A stretch of DNA of 64,000 nucleotides from CAVVSQ01 sp963848825. GTDB lineage: Bacteria; Planctomycetota; Planctomycetia; Gemmatales; Gemmataceae. The DNA is taken from positions 310,001-374,000 of the forward strand of contig CAWKFA010000015.1 in assembly GCA_963848825.1 (NCBI GenBank). Direction: 5' to 3'. Numbering within the stretch: the first letter of the stretch is position 1; every line of letters starts with the position of its first letter. The notes beneath the pieces are model-generated. The model had not been told where the DNA came from. It saw only the letters and a program-made list of their open reading frames with translations, and searched no databases. A program made the translations under genes and the position numbers. Shown one piece after another: positions 1-9,448 of the stretch.

Positions 1-706
1 GGCGTGGCACGCTTCCGCTTCTGAAAAACCCCGATTTTCAAGTCTTTCCAGCCTTCATCCAGCGTGTTTACTTTGCCCGCATCGGTCGTGAATTCCATGT
101 CTCCGGCCGCAGCGGTGAACGCTTGCGGTGTATGCATCTCCGTCGTTTGCCATTGGACCATCCGCTGGCCTTGCCGATGGCATTCGCGACGCAGCGCTTC
201 CTTGCTTAGCTTGACCCGCAACAACGTTGTCAGGTGTTCCCGCGCCTTGGCGAAGGACACATCGGCTGCCAGTCGACTCAGGTGCTGCTGCAACGTCCGC
301 GTATAGGCACCGGTTAGCCCCAAAACCGCGTCAGCGCCATACCCCAACGCTTCGCAGCCACAGCGGCTACCCCACCAACGGCGCTGCAAGCGCAAAGCAC
401 CCAAACAACTCACGATTTGCCGCGTGCTTTTGCTACGATTGAGGCGCGGTCGACCACAGGCGCAACTCCGCAGCGGGGCACTTTTTTTTCAAGCACCTCA
501 ATACGCATTTGCACTGCCTGCTCAAGCACCTGACGATTGATTTCCTGGCCCTTTTGCAACACTGCCACCTCGCAGGTATCAATAACTTCCCCCTCGGGAG
601 CCACCAATGCAAGCTGCTGCATCTCCTGAAGAAAGACATGGTACCGTCGTAGCAAGGTCTCTTGGGCTGGCGATTCTACTTCCAGACTAACGGTAATACG
701 TGACAT
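1..706 (-). pseudogene. ISKra4-like transposase, 5' part, frameshifted and cut by the window edge
   Basis: The first 98 residues (706 down to 410) start MSRITVSLEVESP and run through a segment ending VVDRASIVAKARGKS. The reading then continues in another frame from about 430 to position 1 without a stop, giving RRWWGSRCGCEALGYGADAVLGL, LAADVSFAKAREHLTTLL and finally VNTLDEGWKDLKIGVFQKR. The Cys-x-Cys segment, the A-A-D-V-S-F-A-A block and the D-G-K-x-V-N-T-x-E-G-W-K-x-x-K-x-G-V-F block are what I recall of ISKra4-family transposases common in planctomycetes. A single-base indel near 405-430 breaks the frame, so it is either a decayed copy or a sequencing error. The catalytic C-terminal half lies outside the window and no inverted repeat could be paired. 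Confidence 0.7.
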
Positions 707-917
707 GATCGGCCTCCTGCCGTAAAAGAGAAGGCCCCAGATTACCCGAATCCTCCAGCTGCAACCAGACTATTTAGCCACACCCGCTCAAACTGCTTGC
801 GGTCACACCCCGAACGAGCTAGCAGCGTGCCCGCTCCCTGGGCGATCCGGTTGCATCGGGGTCTTTGGGGCTGTAGCATACGAAAGTAAAGAACTTGGGC
901 GTGCAAGGAAACGACGG

Positions 918-2264
918 GTGATTGGGTTTGAAGACATCGAGTACGCAAGTCTGAGCGACGTGGGAGTCCGGCGCAGTCATAATCAGGATTCTCTCGCCAC
1001 GCTGCCTGCGAACGACATGGAGCAATGGCATGGCCGTGGCCACGTTTTCGTGGTGGCGGATGGTATGGGGGCCCACGCCGTCGGCGAATTGGCAAGCAAG
1101 CTGGCAGCCGACAGTATTCCGCACCTTTATTCAAAACATGCCCACGAGGGGCCCATTCAGGCGCTGCGCAAAGCGTTTGTCGAGACCAACCAGAGCATCC
1201 ACTCACGCGGGCAGCAAAACCGCGAATTCACCGGCATGGGCACCACCGGCACGGCCCTCTTGATTCGACCCGAAGGCGCCTGGGTGGGCCACGTTGGCGA
1301 TAGCCGCTGTTATCGCATCCGCCAGGGAAAAATCCAGCAACTCAGCTTCGACCATAGCCTGGTCTGGGAGCTGGCACGTCGTCAGAACAAGGCCCCTGAA
1401 GAACTGGTCGGCGTGCCCACCAACGTCATTGTGCGGTCACTTGGGCCGGAGGCCATCGTGCAGGTAGACGTGGAAGGCCCGCACCCTATTCAGAAGGGCG
1501 ATTATTATTTGCTCTGTAGCGATGGCTTATCCGGCCAGGTGAGCGACCGCGAAATCGGCGCCGTCATCGCCAGCCTGCCCCCCGCGGAGGCGTGCCGATT
1601 TCTCATCAACCTGGCGAACCTTCAGGGCGGGCCGGACAATATCACCGTGATCGTCGTCAAGGTGGCCGGTCAGCAGGTGACCGAAGCAGGCCACAGTACG
1701 GCCGCCAGCCGGGCGGGTGCCACCGCCAACCGGAGCTTGCGGGCACGGCTAGTGCCGCTTTTCAAATGGCTACCGTGGCCATTGTGGTTGCTTTTTCTGG
1801 GCATTTTGCTGGCCCTAACCGCCATCTACCTGAACGCCTACAAGAAACCGGGCGATCTCTTCACGTTCGTGGTAGCGGCGCTCACCTTGTTAGCGGGCCT
1901 GGCCGGGTTAGTGTACCAGTACGTGCGCGAGAGCAAGGAACCGCCGCCGCAAGAGGAGCCCGAGCCATCGGCCCCGCGGGTATACCGCGAGGCTTCCTGC
2001 CGGGTTGAATTGCCCGTCGCCCAGCGCCTGAACTTGGCGGTGGAAACGCTCGAGGAGCGGATCAAGGAGAAAAACTGGCAGGTAGACAAGGAGGGCTGCC
2101 AGCAACACCGCGACAAGGCACGCCAATTTCAGCAGCAAGGGGACCTTGTAGGTGCCTTCCGGGAGGATTGCCGGGCCATGCTGCTGCTCATGGAGGCTGT
2201 CGGCAAGCAACGCAACAAGGAAGAATCTTTCAAGCCCCTGTGGGACAAGCAGGTGGCGAGCTAG
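918..2264 (+). CDS. PP2C-family Ser/Thr protein phosphatase with C-terminal membrane segments
   Basis: A metal-dependent phosphatase of the PPM/PP2C type, expected to remove phosphate from Ser/Thr of proteins phosphorylated by Hanks-type kinases such as the one at 54.2 kb. All family motifs are visible: DVGVRRSHNQDS (residues 14-25), VADGMGAH (46-53), GMGTTGTAL (106-114), HVGDSR (125-130), CSDGLSGQV (200-208) and GGPDNITVIV (237-246), with the metal-binding Asp residues present. After the roughly 250-residue catalytic domain come two hydrophobic stretches (about 286-306 and 315-336) and a charged tail of some 110 residues, so the enzyme is probably membrane anchored with its catalytic domain in the cytoplasm. 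The start is GTG at 918, just ahead of the first conserved strand; no better ATG exists upstream. Confidence 0.92.
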   Translation: MIGFEDIEYASLSDVGVRRSHNQDSLATLPANDMEQWHGRGHVFVVADGMGAHAVGELASKLAADSIPHLYSKHAHEGPIQALRKAFVETNQSIHSRGQQNREFTGMGTTGTALLIRPEGAWVGHVGDSRCYRIRQGKIQQLSFDHSLVWELARRQNKAPEELVGVPTNVIVRSLGPEAIVQVDVEGPHPIQKGDYYLLCSDGLSGQVSDREIGAVIASLPPAEACRFLINLANLQGGPDNITVIVVKVAGQQVTEAGHSTAASRAGATANRSLRARLVPLFKWLPWPLWLLFLGILLALTAIYLNAYKKPGDLFTFVVAALTLLAGLAGLVYQYVRESKEPPPQEEPEPSAPRVYREASCRVELPVAQRLNLAVETLEERIKEKNWQVDKEGCQQHRDKARQFQQQGDLVGAFREDCRAMLLLMEAVGKQRNKEESFKPLWDKQVAS

Positions 2265-2378
2265 CCTTGATGCGCACCGCCCTAATAAAAGGCGTGATCC
2301 CCATCGTTTTTTAGCCGGCGGCCGGGAAAAAAAGCGACAAAATTTACCAAAAGCCGCCGAGCTGTTTACAATAAAGCC

Positions 2379-3473
2379 ATGAACCTGCCAATTCTTGCCT
2401 CGCCCGCGACGGTAACCCGGTTGCGCGGGCTGCTTCATGTACCGCACCAGGAACTTATCGCCTGGCTGGCGGAGCGTGGCGAGAAACCGCTACGGGCCAG
2501 GCAACTGCGCCGCTGGGTCATCGTCGCCGGTGCCGAGTCATTCGACGCCATGACGGATTTGCCCAAGGGTTTACGCCAGCAGTTAGCCCAGGACTTCGTG
2601 CCCCTGAGCACAACAGTTGTCAAGCACCTTCGGGCGAGCGACGATACCCACAAACTTTTGTTGCGTCTGGACGACGGCGGGCTCGTCGAGTGCGTGCTTA
2701 TCCAAGATCGTGGACGACGCACCGCTTGCATCAGCACCCAAATTGGCTGCGGCATGGGTTGTGTCTTCTGCGCCAGCGGCCTCAATGGCGTGGACCGCAA
2801 TTTGACGACGGGCGAAATGCTGGAACAGCTTGTTCGCCTACGCAATCTTCCTGCCGCCATGTCACGTGAGGAGAAAACCGAGCGACTCACGAACATGGTG
2901 GTCATGGGCATGGGCGAGCCCCTGGCCAACCTTGACAATTTGCTGGAAACGCTGGAGGTCGCGTCGGCCACGGACGGTCTGGGCATCGGTGCCCGTCATA
3001 TCACGGTCTCGACGGTAGGCTTGCCGGCCAAAATCAGGCACCTGGCGGACCTTGGCAAACAATATCACCTGGCGGTTTCGCTGCATGCTCCCAACGACGC
3101 TTTGCGCAACCGGATTGTACCGACGAATTCCAAGACGGGACTGGCGGCCATCATGGCCGCGGCGGACTATTTCCTCGAAAAAACGGGCCGCCAGGTCACG
3201 TATGAATACGTTCTCCTCGAAGGGCTTAACGACGATGTGACGCATGGTCGCGAGCTTGCCTGTCTGCTGCAGGGGCGGCGGGCGCACGTCAATCTGATTC
3301 CCTTTAACGACGTGGCCGGCCTGAGCTACCGGCGGCCGAGCGCGGACGCCCTCGCGGCATTTACCGCCCCGCTGAAAAACCAGGGTGTCAGCGTCAAGGT
3401 ACGTAAACGCAAGGGATCGCAAATCGACGCCGCCTGCGGCCAGTTGCGGCGCGAAGCAAGCGGTCCCGCCTAA
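2379..3473 (+). CDS. rlmN: Dual-specificity 23S rRNA (A2503-C2) / tRNA (A37-C2) methyltransferase
   Basis: A radical-SAM methyltransferase that methylates C2 of A2503 in 23S rRNA and usually A37 in some tRNAs. The 4Fe-4S cluster motif CGMGCVFC is at residues 124-131, followed by GEMLEQ, VVMGMGEPLANLDN and HITVSTVGLP, and the conserved second catalytic Cys appears near the end in AACGQLR (about residue 355). The length of 364 residues is normal. It begins with ATG 114 bases after the PP2C gene and is intact, unlike many neighbours. The following sigma-factor gene starts about 40 bases downstream, so co-transcription is possible. Confidence 0.95.
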   Translation: MNLPILASPATVTRLRGLLHVPHQELIAWLAERGEKPLRARQLRRWVIVAGAESFDAMTDLPKGLRQQLAQDFVPLSTTVVKHLRASDDTHKLLLRLDDGGLVECVLIQDRGRRTACISTQIGCGMGCVFCASGLNGVDRNLTTGEMLEQLVRLRNLPAAMSREEKTERLTNMVVMGMGEPLANLDNLLETLEVASATDGLGIGARHITVSTVGLPAKIRHLADLGKQYHLAVSLHAPNDALRNRIVPTNSKTGLAAIMAAADYFLEKTGRQVTYEYVLLEGLNDDVTHGRELACLLQGRRAHVNLIPFNDVAGLSYRRPSADALAAFTAPLKNQGVSVKVRKRKGSQIDAACGQLRREASGPA

Positions 3474-3514
3474 GGCGCGACGCGACGCCCGTCTCGTTCC
3501 GCTATGAGGCAATC

Positions 3515-4141
3515 GTGGCATTGATCGGCGAAAGCAGCACCCAATTGGCCTTGCGTGATCCGGACGTCCGGCTCATGTTACGCGTCCGCGCCGACGATAA
3601 CGAAGCCTTTGCCGAGTTGGTCGAGCTTTATCATCATCGTCTCGTCGTCGTCATGCATCACCTCGTCGCCAACGCGGAAGAGGCCGAGGACCTCGCCCAG
3701 GAGGTCTTTATGCGCGTCTACCGCGTGCGCAAGAAATATCATCCCCAGGCGAAGTTCTCCACCTGGCTATTTACCATCGCCAATAATCTGGCGCTCAACG
3801 CGCTGCGCAACCGCCAACGCAAACCAGTCGTGCCGCTCAACTTGCGGGACTCCGGTCCGCTGGGCCCCCGGCCGGCGGAACAGCTCGTCGCGGACCGTGG
3901 CAATTTGCCCATGCAAAACATCCAGCAGCAGGAACTGGCCCAGATTATCCAGGAGGCCTTGCACGGGCTGAACGAACGCCAGCGCGTGGCGGTGGTCCTC
4001 AATAAGTTCGAGGACATGAATTACGCGGAAATTGCTGAGATCATGGGGCTGACGACCAAGGGGGTCAAGTCCCTGTTATGTCGTGCGCGGGAGAACCTGC
4101 GCGAGGCATTGAAAGACTATATCTACATGGATGGCGAGTGA
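3515..4141 (+). CDS. ECF-type RNA polymerase sigma factor
   Basis: A group-4 (ECF) sigma factor of 208 residues. Region 2 is clear: AFAELVELYHHRL, then AEDLAQEVFMRVYR and FSTWLFTIANNLALNALRNRQRK, the usual sigma-2.2 to 2.4 pattern. Region 4 is the helix-turn-helix LNERQRVAVVLNKFEDMNYAEIAEIM followed by GLTTKGVKSLLCRARENLRE. The start is GTG 3515; an upstream ATG at 3504 is in another frame and closes at once. The next gene, 110 bases downstream, has the layout of an anti-sigma factor, which is the usual arrangement for ECF factors. The target promoters cannot be read from the sequence. Confidence 0.93.
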   Translation: MALIGESSTQLALRDPDVRLMLRVRADDNEAFAELVELYHHRLVVVMHHLVANAEEAEDLAQEVFMRVYRVRKKYHPQAKFSTWLFTIANNLALNALRNRQRKPVVPLNLRDSGPLGPRPAEQLVADRGNLPMQNIQQQELAQIIQEALHGLNERQRVAVVLNKFEDMNYAEIAEIMGLTTKGVKSLLCRARENLREALKDYIYMDGE

Positions 4142-4249
4142 GGATGAGGCGGTGCTGCCCGTGACCTAATAGGTCCGGTGCAGCTGAAAGCAACGTTTCA
4201 AGGCAACGCCACCCGGAGCGTGCCCTGCTACTTTCGATGGGTAGGTCCC

Positions 4250-5457
4250 ATGTCCACGCTGAACGAACAAGATCGGGCCAACCTGGCGGCATACCTCGAC
4301 GGCGAGCTGGATGCCCCAACCTCGCAGGCGCTCGAGGAGAAGATCAACCTCGATCCAGAGGCACGCAAAGAAGTAGACGCCCTGAAACGGACGTGGGGCA
4401 TGCTCGATTTTTTGCCCAAGCCGAGCCCGTCGGCCGGTTTTACTCACCGCACACTGGATCGCCTGAGCCTCGAAAAAATGGGGGGTCGCCTGCGGAGGGG
4501 TCAAAACCATCGTTTTGCACTGTGGATTCGGTCGATTATGTGGGTCGCGGGCATACTGGTCACGACGGGCATCGGTTTCGCGGTCGGCCACTTGCTAGCG
4601 CCAAACCATCCCGAGAAAATCGTCGCCGTCCAGGTCCAACAGCCGCCCCCTTCGCCAGTTCCACCAACTCCACCCAAGCCTGGACCGGTAAGCGATCTGG
4701 AATGGATGAAAAATCAGCCCAAGGCCTTGCGCGATCAATACGAGGGCCTGGCGGGTGCCGCCAAATCAGCCCTGGTGGCGAAATTGCGCCTGGAAGAGCA
4801 AGCCCGCCATCAGGAATGGTTAATCGCCAGTCGTTTTTGGTCCCAACTTGACAAAGGGTTGCCACTACCGGCGCGGTTGACCGATTTCGCTCAGGACGTC
4901 CAAACCTTCGTGAATGAGTATTTGCGCCCCACGCTGTCCAGGGACGAGGAATCACGGCTCGCGAAAGCAAGCGGGCAGTGGCCCCTTTATCCCTTGCTGC
5001 TTGTCGAATTGGCGGATAAACATCCTCCCGCGTTACCAGGAGACAAGGGGCCCAAAACTTTCGCCGAGCTGCCGACCGAAGTGAAAAACAAGTTTAAAAA
5101 TAAGGCGGGCACTGTCAGTCCAAAGCTCCTCAAAGCTGAAGGGCATTGGCCAGGCTTTGCGATCATGCTGACGACCATCGCGTCCGGCAAGAAGGGCAAC
5201 TATGTTCTCCCGCACGAGCTTTGGCCCACGAGCCGTAACGGTTTATCTGCGCAAATGCAGGAATTCATGGACCAAAAATTGGCCAAGGTGCTGGATGCAG
5301 AAGACCGCCTGCGCCTGAATAGCGTGGATGGAAAATGGCCCGACTATCCCGTCGCGATCGCGGGCATCGCGGCAAACATCATCTCGAGGTGCCGTGGCAC
5401 ACGCTGCCGGGCACGCGTGAACGATGGGACAATTACCGGCTGCCGAAGGGGGACTGA
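4250..5457 (+). CDS. Membrane anti-sigma-factor-like protein with three WPxYP-type repeats
   Basis: It probably holds the preceding ECF sigma factor inactive. The start chosen is ATG 4250 (MSTLNEQDRANLAAYLDGELD); this N terminus, with the L-x-x-Y-L-D-G-E-L-D-x-x-x-x-x-x-x-E pattern, is typical of anti-sigma N-terminal domains, although the zinc Cys residues are not evident. One membrane helix follows (about residues 85-108), then a proline-rich linker and a large outer domain. That domain holds three related stretches: GQWPLYPLLLVELADKH, GHWPGFAIMLTTIASGK and GKWPDYPVAIAGIAA. The reading frame breaks near 5375; in the shifted frame the protein continues HHLEVPWHTLPGTRERWDNY and ends LPKGD at TGA 5455-5457, which fits the repeat far better than the unshifted tail. 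Confidence 0.75.
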
Positions 5458-5483
5458 CAACGATTCAGGGCAGGCGACGTGAG

Positions 5484-6610
5484 CTAGACCTCCACCAAGG
5501 CCTTGCCGGCGTGCCAATGGTCCCCCTCGCGAACCACTTCACGGTAGAGCGTATCGCGTTCGACTGGCACGCGGCCGGTTTCCTCGATCAGGCCGCGTAA
5601 CTCGGCAACGGTCATTTCTTGCGGCGTGTCGCTACCCGCGTCGTGATAGATCTTTTCGTGGACGACAGTGCCGTCAATATCGTCGGCACCATAGCTGAGC
5701 GCCAGTTGAGCGGTCTTGATGCCAAGCATGACCCAGTAGGCCTTGATGTGCGGAAAGTTATCGAGCATGAGGCGGCTGACGGCCAGGGTCCGCAGGTCCA
5801 TCAAGACGCTGGGCTTGCGCAGTTTTTTCTGCTCACCGAGTTGCGTATGGTCCGGATGAAAGGCGAGTGGAATAAATGTTTGAAAACCGCCGGTCTCGTC
5901 CTGCAAGTCGCGCAGACGACACAGGTGATCGATGCGGTGGCGAGCCGCCTCGATGTGGCCATAGAGCATCGTGGCGTTGGAGCGAAGCCCAAGTTGATGA
6001 GCTTCGCGATGAATCCGCGCCCACGCCGCGGCGTCGGCCTTGTGCTCGCAAATCTGGTCACGCACCTCGGGATGGAAGATTTCGGCACCGCCTCCAGGCA
6101 GGCTTCCCACGCCGGCATCCTTGAACTCAGCCAAAATGTCCTTGGTGGGACGGCCCGTCAGGCGCGCGAACCAATCCCACTCTACCGCCGTGTAGGCCTT
6201 CAGGTGCAGGCTTGGCTGCGCTTCGTGGATCAGGCGCACGACCTTGAGATACCAGGCATAGGGCAACTGGTGATGCAGTCCACCGACGATATGCAGTTCC
6301 GTGGCGCCGCGTCCGACAGCCTCGGCCGCTCGCGCAGGACCTGATCATCGGACATGACGTAGCCTTTGGGGCTTTTCAGGTCCGCTCGAAATGCGCAGAA
6401 GTTGCAGCGGTAGATACAAATGTTGGTGGCGTTGAGGTGCGTGTTGACGTTGTAATAGGCATTGTTGCCGTTCTTGCGTTCGCGCACGAGGTTGGCAAGC
6501 TCGCCCAGGGTGAAGAGATCGGCGTGCTCCTCCAGAAACATGCCCTCATCAAAGGAAAGCCTCGCTTCGGCCTTCACCTTGCTGGCAATTTCATCAAGCA
6601 TTTTCGTCAT
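5484..6610 (-). CDS. mqnE: Aminofutalosine synthase (radical SAM), frameshifted
   Basis: This enzyme joins SAM-derived adenosyl to the enolpyruvyl benzoate product of MqnA, the second step of the futalosine route to menaquinone. The N-terminal part (6610 to about 6330) carries the cluster motif CIYRCNFC at residues 65-72, preceded by YYNVNTHLNATN. The rest (about 6330 to 5484) continues in another frame: GRGATELHIVGGLHHQLPYA, VGSLPGGGAEIF, NATMLYGHIE, FIPLAFHPDHT and GADDIDGTVVHEKIYHDAGS, the last being diagnostic for MqnE rather than MqnC. A base appears to be missing in the GC-rich run at about 6320-6335; no other damage is seen. No other menaquinone gene lies in the window. Confidence 0.9.
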
Positions 6611-6805
6611 GACTAACCTCGCGGGAGCGTTCTAAAGGGTGAGCACCTGGATTTTTTTAGCGAATCACCGCGGTTTCTCCAACTAAAACGTAAACCGGAC
6701 TAAATCTTGGAAATTAACACGGGGATCGCCCGGAAAGCCCCGCTGCGGAGTCAGTGCGTCATCACGACTCGAGCAGGGCGAAGCACGGAACCTTGCCATC
6801 AACGC

Positions 6806-6842
6806 AAAAACGCGGCCCAGGAGCTTTCGCCCGCGGGCCGCG
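6806..6842 (-). terminator. Rho-independent terminator after the HtrA-like gene
   Basis: Read on the minus strand, an 8-bp stem CGCGGCCC / GGGCCGCG with a loop of about 16 bases is followed directly by TTTTT. It lies 24 bases past the stop codon of the protease gene, the right place and orientation for its terminator. Confidence 0.8.
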
Positions 6843-6865
6843 TATCACTTCCAGGTGCCAGCCTG

Positions 6866-7921
6866 TTAACGCTGAGAGTTGGCGACCGGCACGCTGTTGA
6901 TCCCGGGGGGCAGGGGACGGCGCTCGGTCGTCGCCTGGTTCAACGCGAGTCTTCCGGCCCCTTGACCGCCCGCCAAAACCAGTGTCACATTCAGCTCCTG
7001 CCCCTGGCGAACGACTTTCAGATTGACTTTGTCGCCGGCATGATTGTCCCAGAGGGCACGCTCGACATCAAAAGCGTTGGCAACTTTTGCCTCGCCGATG
7101 GCCAGGAGCACGTCCCCATTATGAATTTCGGGACTTATGCCCTTGGAGCTTGCCACGACGACGCGTTGCCTGTCGCCGGTCTCGCCAAGCACTTCTTCCT
7201 TGTAGGAAAGGCCATGATTAACGCCCGCTATTTTCGCGGAACTCAGGTGCTTGATCAGAGCGTTCTGAACCGTGCCGGCATTGATGGCGAAGGCAATACC
7301 CTGGGCCCCATCGCGGAGCGCCACGTTGATGCCGATCAATTCGCCATTGATGTTCAACAACGGGCCGCCCGAATTGCCGGGATTGATGCTGGCGTTCGTT
7401 TGGATGAGGCCTTTGAGGGTGTCGCCCGACGGCATGGTGATTTCGCGGCCCAGGGCGCTGATGATGCCCGTCGAGACCGTGTTGGTGTAGCCGAATGGAT
7501 GGCCGACGGCGATGACTGTCTCGCCGACCATGAGATCCTCGGCGGGCGCTAGCCGCAGCTCTTGGAGCTTTTTCGTTGTATCGATGCGAAGCACCGCGAG
7601 GTCAAAAGCCGGGTCGGCCCAGACGATTTGAGCCGGCAACTCGGTGCCCCCATAGAGGCGAACACGTACGTTTTGCGATGTTCCGACGACGTGGCGATTC
7701 GTAACGATGTAGCCACGGCCGTCGATAACGACGCCGGTGCCCACGGTGTCCTTGGCATTGGGGCGTGCCACCTTGACGGTGACAATGCTTTCCTTGGTTT
7801 TTTCCACCGCTTCAACAATATGATTGCGGCGCGGATAGGGATTGTTTTCGGAGGCAGCCCCCAGGGGGGCCAACCAGAGAAGGGCGGCCAATAGGGCCGT
7901 ACTGGACGGGAAAGACCTCAT
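6866..7921 (-). CDS. HtrA/DegP-like serine protease (S1C) with one PDZ domain
   Basis: A periplasmic or exported quality-control protease. The N terminus is a signal peptide (hydrophobic residues about 8-23, cleavage near GAASE). The trypsin-like domain has the catalytic triad in TNRHVV (H77), DPAFDLAVL (D107) and NPGNSGGPL (S184), with GHPFGYTNTVSTGIIS between. A single PDZ-like region follows at about 255-320 (ISPEIHNGDVLLAIGEA). The length of 351 residues fits a one-PDZ DegS/HtrA form. The gene is intact, starts with ATG 7921, and is followed by its own terminator, so it is probably monocistronic. Confidence 0.92.
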   Translation of the reverse strand: MRSFPSSTALLAALLWLAPLGAASENNPYPRRNHIVEAVEKTKESIVTVKVARPNAKDTVGTGVVIDGRGYIVTNRHVVGTSQNVRVRLYGGTELPAQIVWADPAFDLAVLRIDTTKKLQELRLAPAEDLMVGETVIAVGHPFGYTNTVSTGIISALGREITMPSGDTLKGLIQTNASINPGNSGGPLLNINGELIGINVALRDGAQGIAFAINAGTVQNALIKHLSSAKIAGVNHGLSYKEEVLGETGDRQRVVVASSKGISPEIHNGDVLLAIGEAKVANAFDVERALWDNHAGDKVNLKVVRQGQELNVTLVLAGGQGAGRLALNQATTERRPLPPGINSVPVANSQR

Positions 7922-8173
7922 TTTTGCTCATCCTTTCGGCAACCAGGCGACCTCGCCGCATCCTAACGAAGAGGCCCATGGCTTTCCGCCCCCGCCTCAC
8001 GACGGGTTTAGCTTTATCGAGGAAAGTGTTGTTGCAGCGTCTTGCTGTAGACCAAACGTAGCTTAAAAAAATGACGTGCGTGTCAGAAAAACCAATTTTT
8101 CGGGTCGCAGCGATTATGCCAGGAGAGGTGACCGGCGCGGGCCGAGGGAGAGTTTGGTATGCGCACACCAATG

Positions 8174-8197
8174 AAAAAACCCCCTGGACATGGGGGG
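8174..8197 (-). terminator. Rho-independent terminator after the response regulator-GGDEF gene
   Basis: On the minus strand, CCCCC, a 7-base loop, GGGGG and then TTTTTT. It lies 55 bases beyond the stop of the GGDEF gene and about 250 bases before the protease start. Confidence 0.75.
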
Positions 8198-8251
8198 CCG
8201 CACGGGGAATGGTGGTTGTGGCGATGGCGTTCGAACTGGGGGATGCCGGTC

Positions 8252-9372
8252 TCAACCGGCTGCTTCAAAAGGGACGTTAGCCATGCGGTAGAGCACCGAT
8301 CGATTGCGGCCGGTGTTCTTGGCCTCGGACAGGGCCGCGGCCGCGGTGTGTTTCATCTGTTCATAATCGGGCAGCGGCACTCCGCCGCTGATCCTGGCTG
8401 CCTTGTCGGCTTCACTCGCTTCGGCTTCGCCATCCTCGTCGACCGCGAAGCCAATGCTGACCCGCACGGGGATAATGGCTTCCTTATAGGTGAATACGGT
8501 ATTTTCCACCGTGGAGCGGATGCGTTCGCCCAGGACGCGTGCGCCCTCCATGCCGGTCTCCGGGGCGATCACCATAAACTCCTCGCCGCCGATACGGCCC
8601 AGGAGATCGACGGTGCGCAGCGAGCTGGTCAGGGCCTTGCCGAGATCGATGAGCACCTTATCGCCACCAGGAAGCAGGTATTTGGCGTTGATTTGCTTGA
8701 AATGATCGACGTCGATAAGGCCCAGGGCAAGCGGGCTCGGATAACGATCGCGGCGGCGCATTTCGCGTTCGGCGAGACGGTCCATGGCCCGGCGGTTGGG
8801 AAGCCCAGTGAGCGGATCGGTCAGGGCCAACTTCTCGAGCATTTTGTTTTTTTGCTCAAGTTCATGATTGGTTTCTTCGAGTTCCTTGGTCCGCTGAGCG
8901 ACGCGAACTTCCAGCTCCATATTGAGCTGACGCAGCTGTTCGAGAAGCTGCTCATGGCTGCGCTCAAGCAAAAAGGTGCGGGCCGCGTTGTGCAGGGTCT
9001 CCTGCAATTCCTCGGGCCGCCAGGGTTTCATGATGTAGCGAAAGACTTGGCCGCGATTGATGGCCTCGACAGCCTCGTCCAATTCCGCGAAACCCGTCAT
9101 GAGCAGACGCACGGTCTTGGGATGATGGCGTCGGACCCATTCGAGCAGGTGCACGCCGGACATGCGCGGCATTCGCTGATCGCTAAGGACCAGATCGAAC
9201 GGGCGGTGTTCGCAATGCCACTGCGCAGCTTCCCCGAGTCCGCGGTAACGACCTCAAACTCGGGATTTAGTAGAGCAGCCAGGGTGGCCAGGATGTACGG
9301 TTCGTCATCCACCACCAAAAGGGAGCACTTATACTTACCCACAAGAGCCCTCTTGGACGGGTGAAAAGGCAA
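8252..9372 (-). CDS. Response regulator with GGDEF (diguanylate cyclase) output, frameshifted
   Basis: Predicted to make cyclic di-GMP under control of a phosphorelay. The receiver domain starts CSLLVVDDEPYILATLAALL; the phospho-acceptor region after the break reads MPRMSGVHLLEWVRR and the domain closes with YIMKPWRPEEL, as in RpfG/RegX-type receivers. A coiled coil of about 70 residues (QLLEQLRQLNMELEVRVAQR onward) leads to a GGDEF domain: LALTDPLTGLPNRRAMD, LIDVDHFKQIN and the active-site RIGGEEF. GGEEF is a functional variant. The frame changes at about 9195-9215 between the first 40 residues and the rest; the missing stretch reads DLVLSDQ-like in the third frame. The partner kinase is not in the window. 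Confidence 0.85.
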
Positions 9373-9448
9373 AAAGAGGGGACCGACGGTCCTCCAATGA
9401 CCTATTCAACTAATAGCTTATTTTTGAGGGAAATGCCAATAATAATTC

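Noticed and set aside
6707..7552. 281-codon plus-strand frame opposite the HtrA-like gene
   Set aside because: Antisense shadow of a clear protease gene in high-GC DNA.
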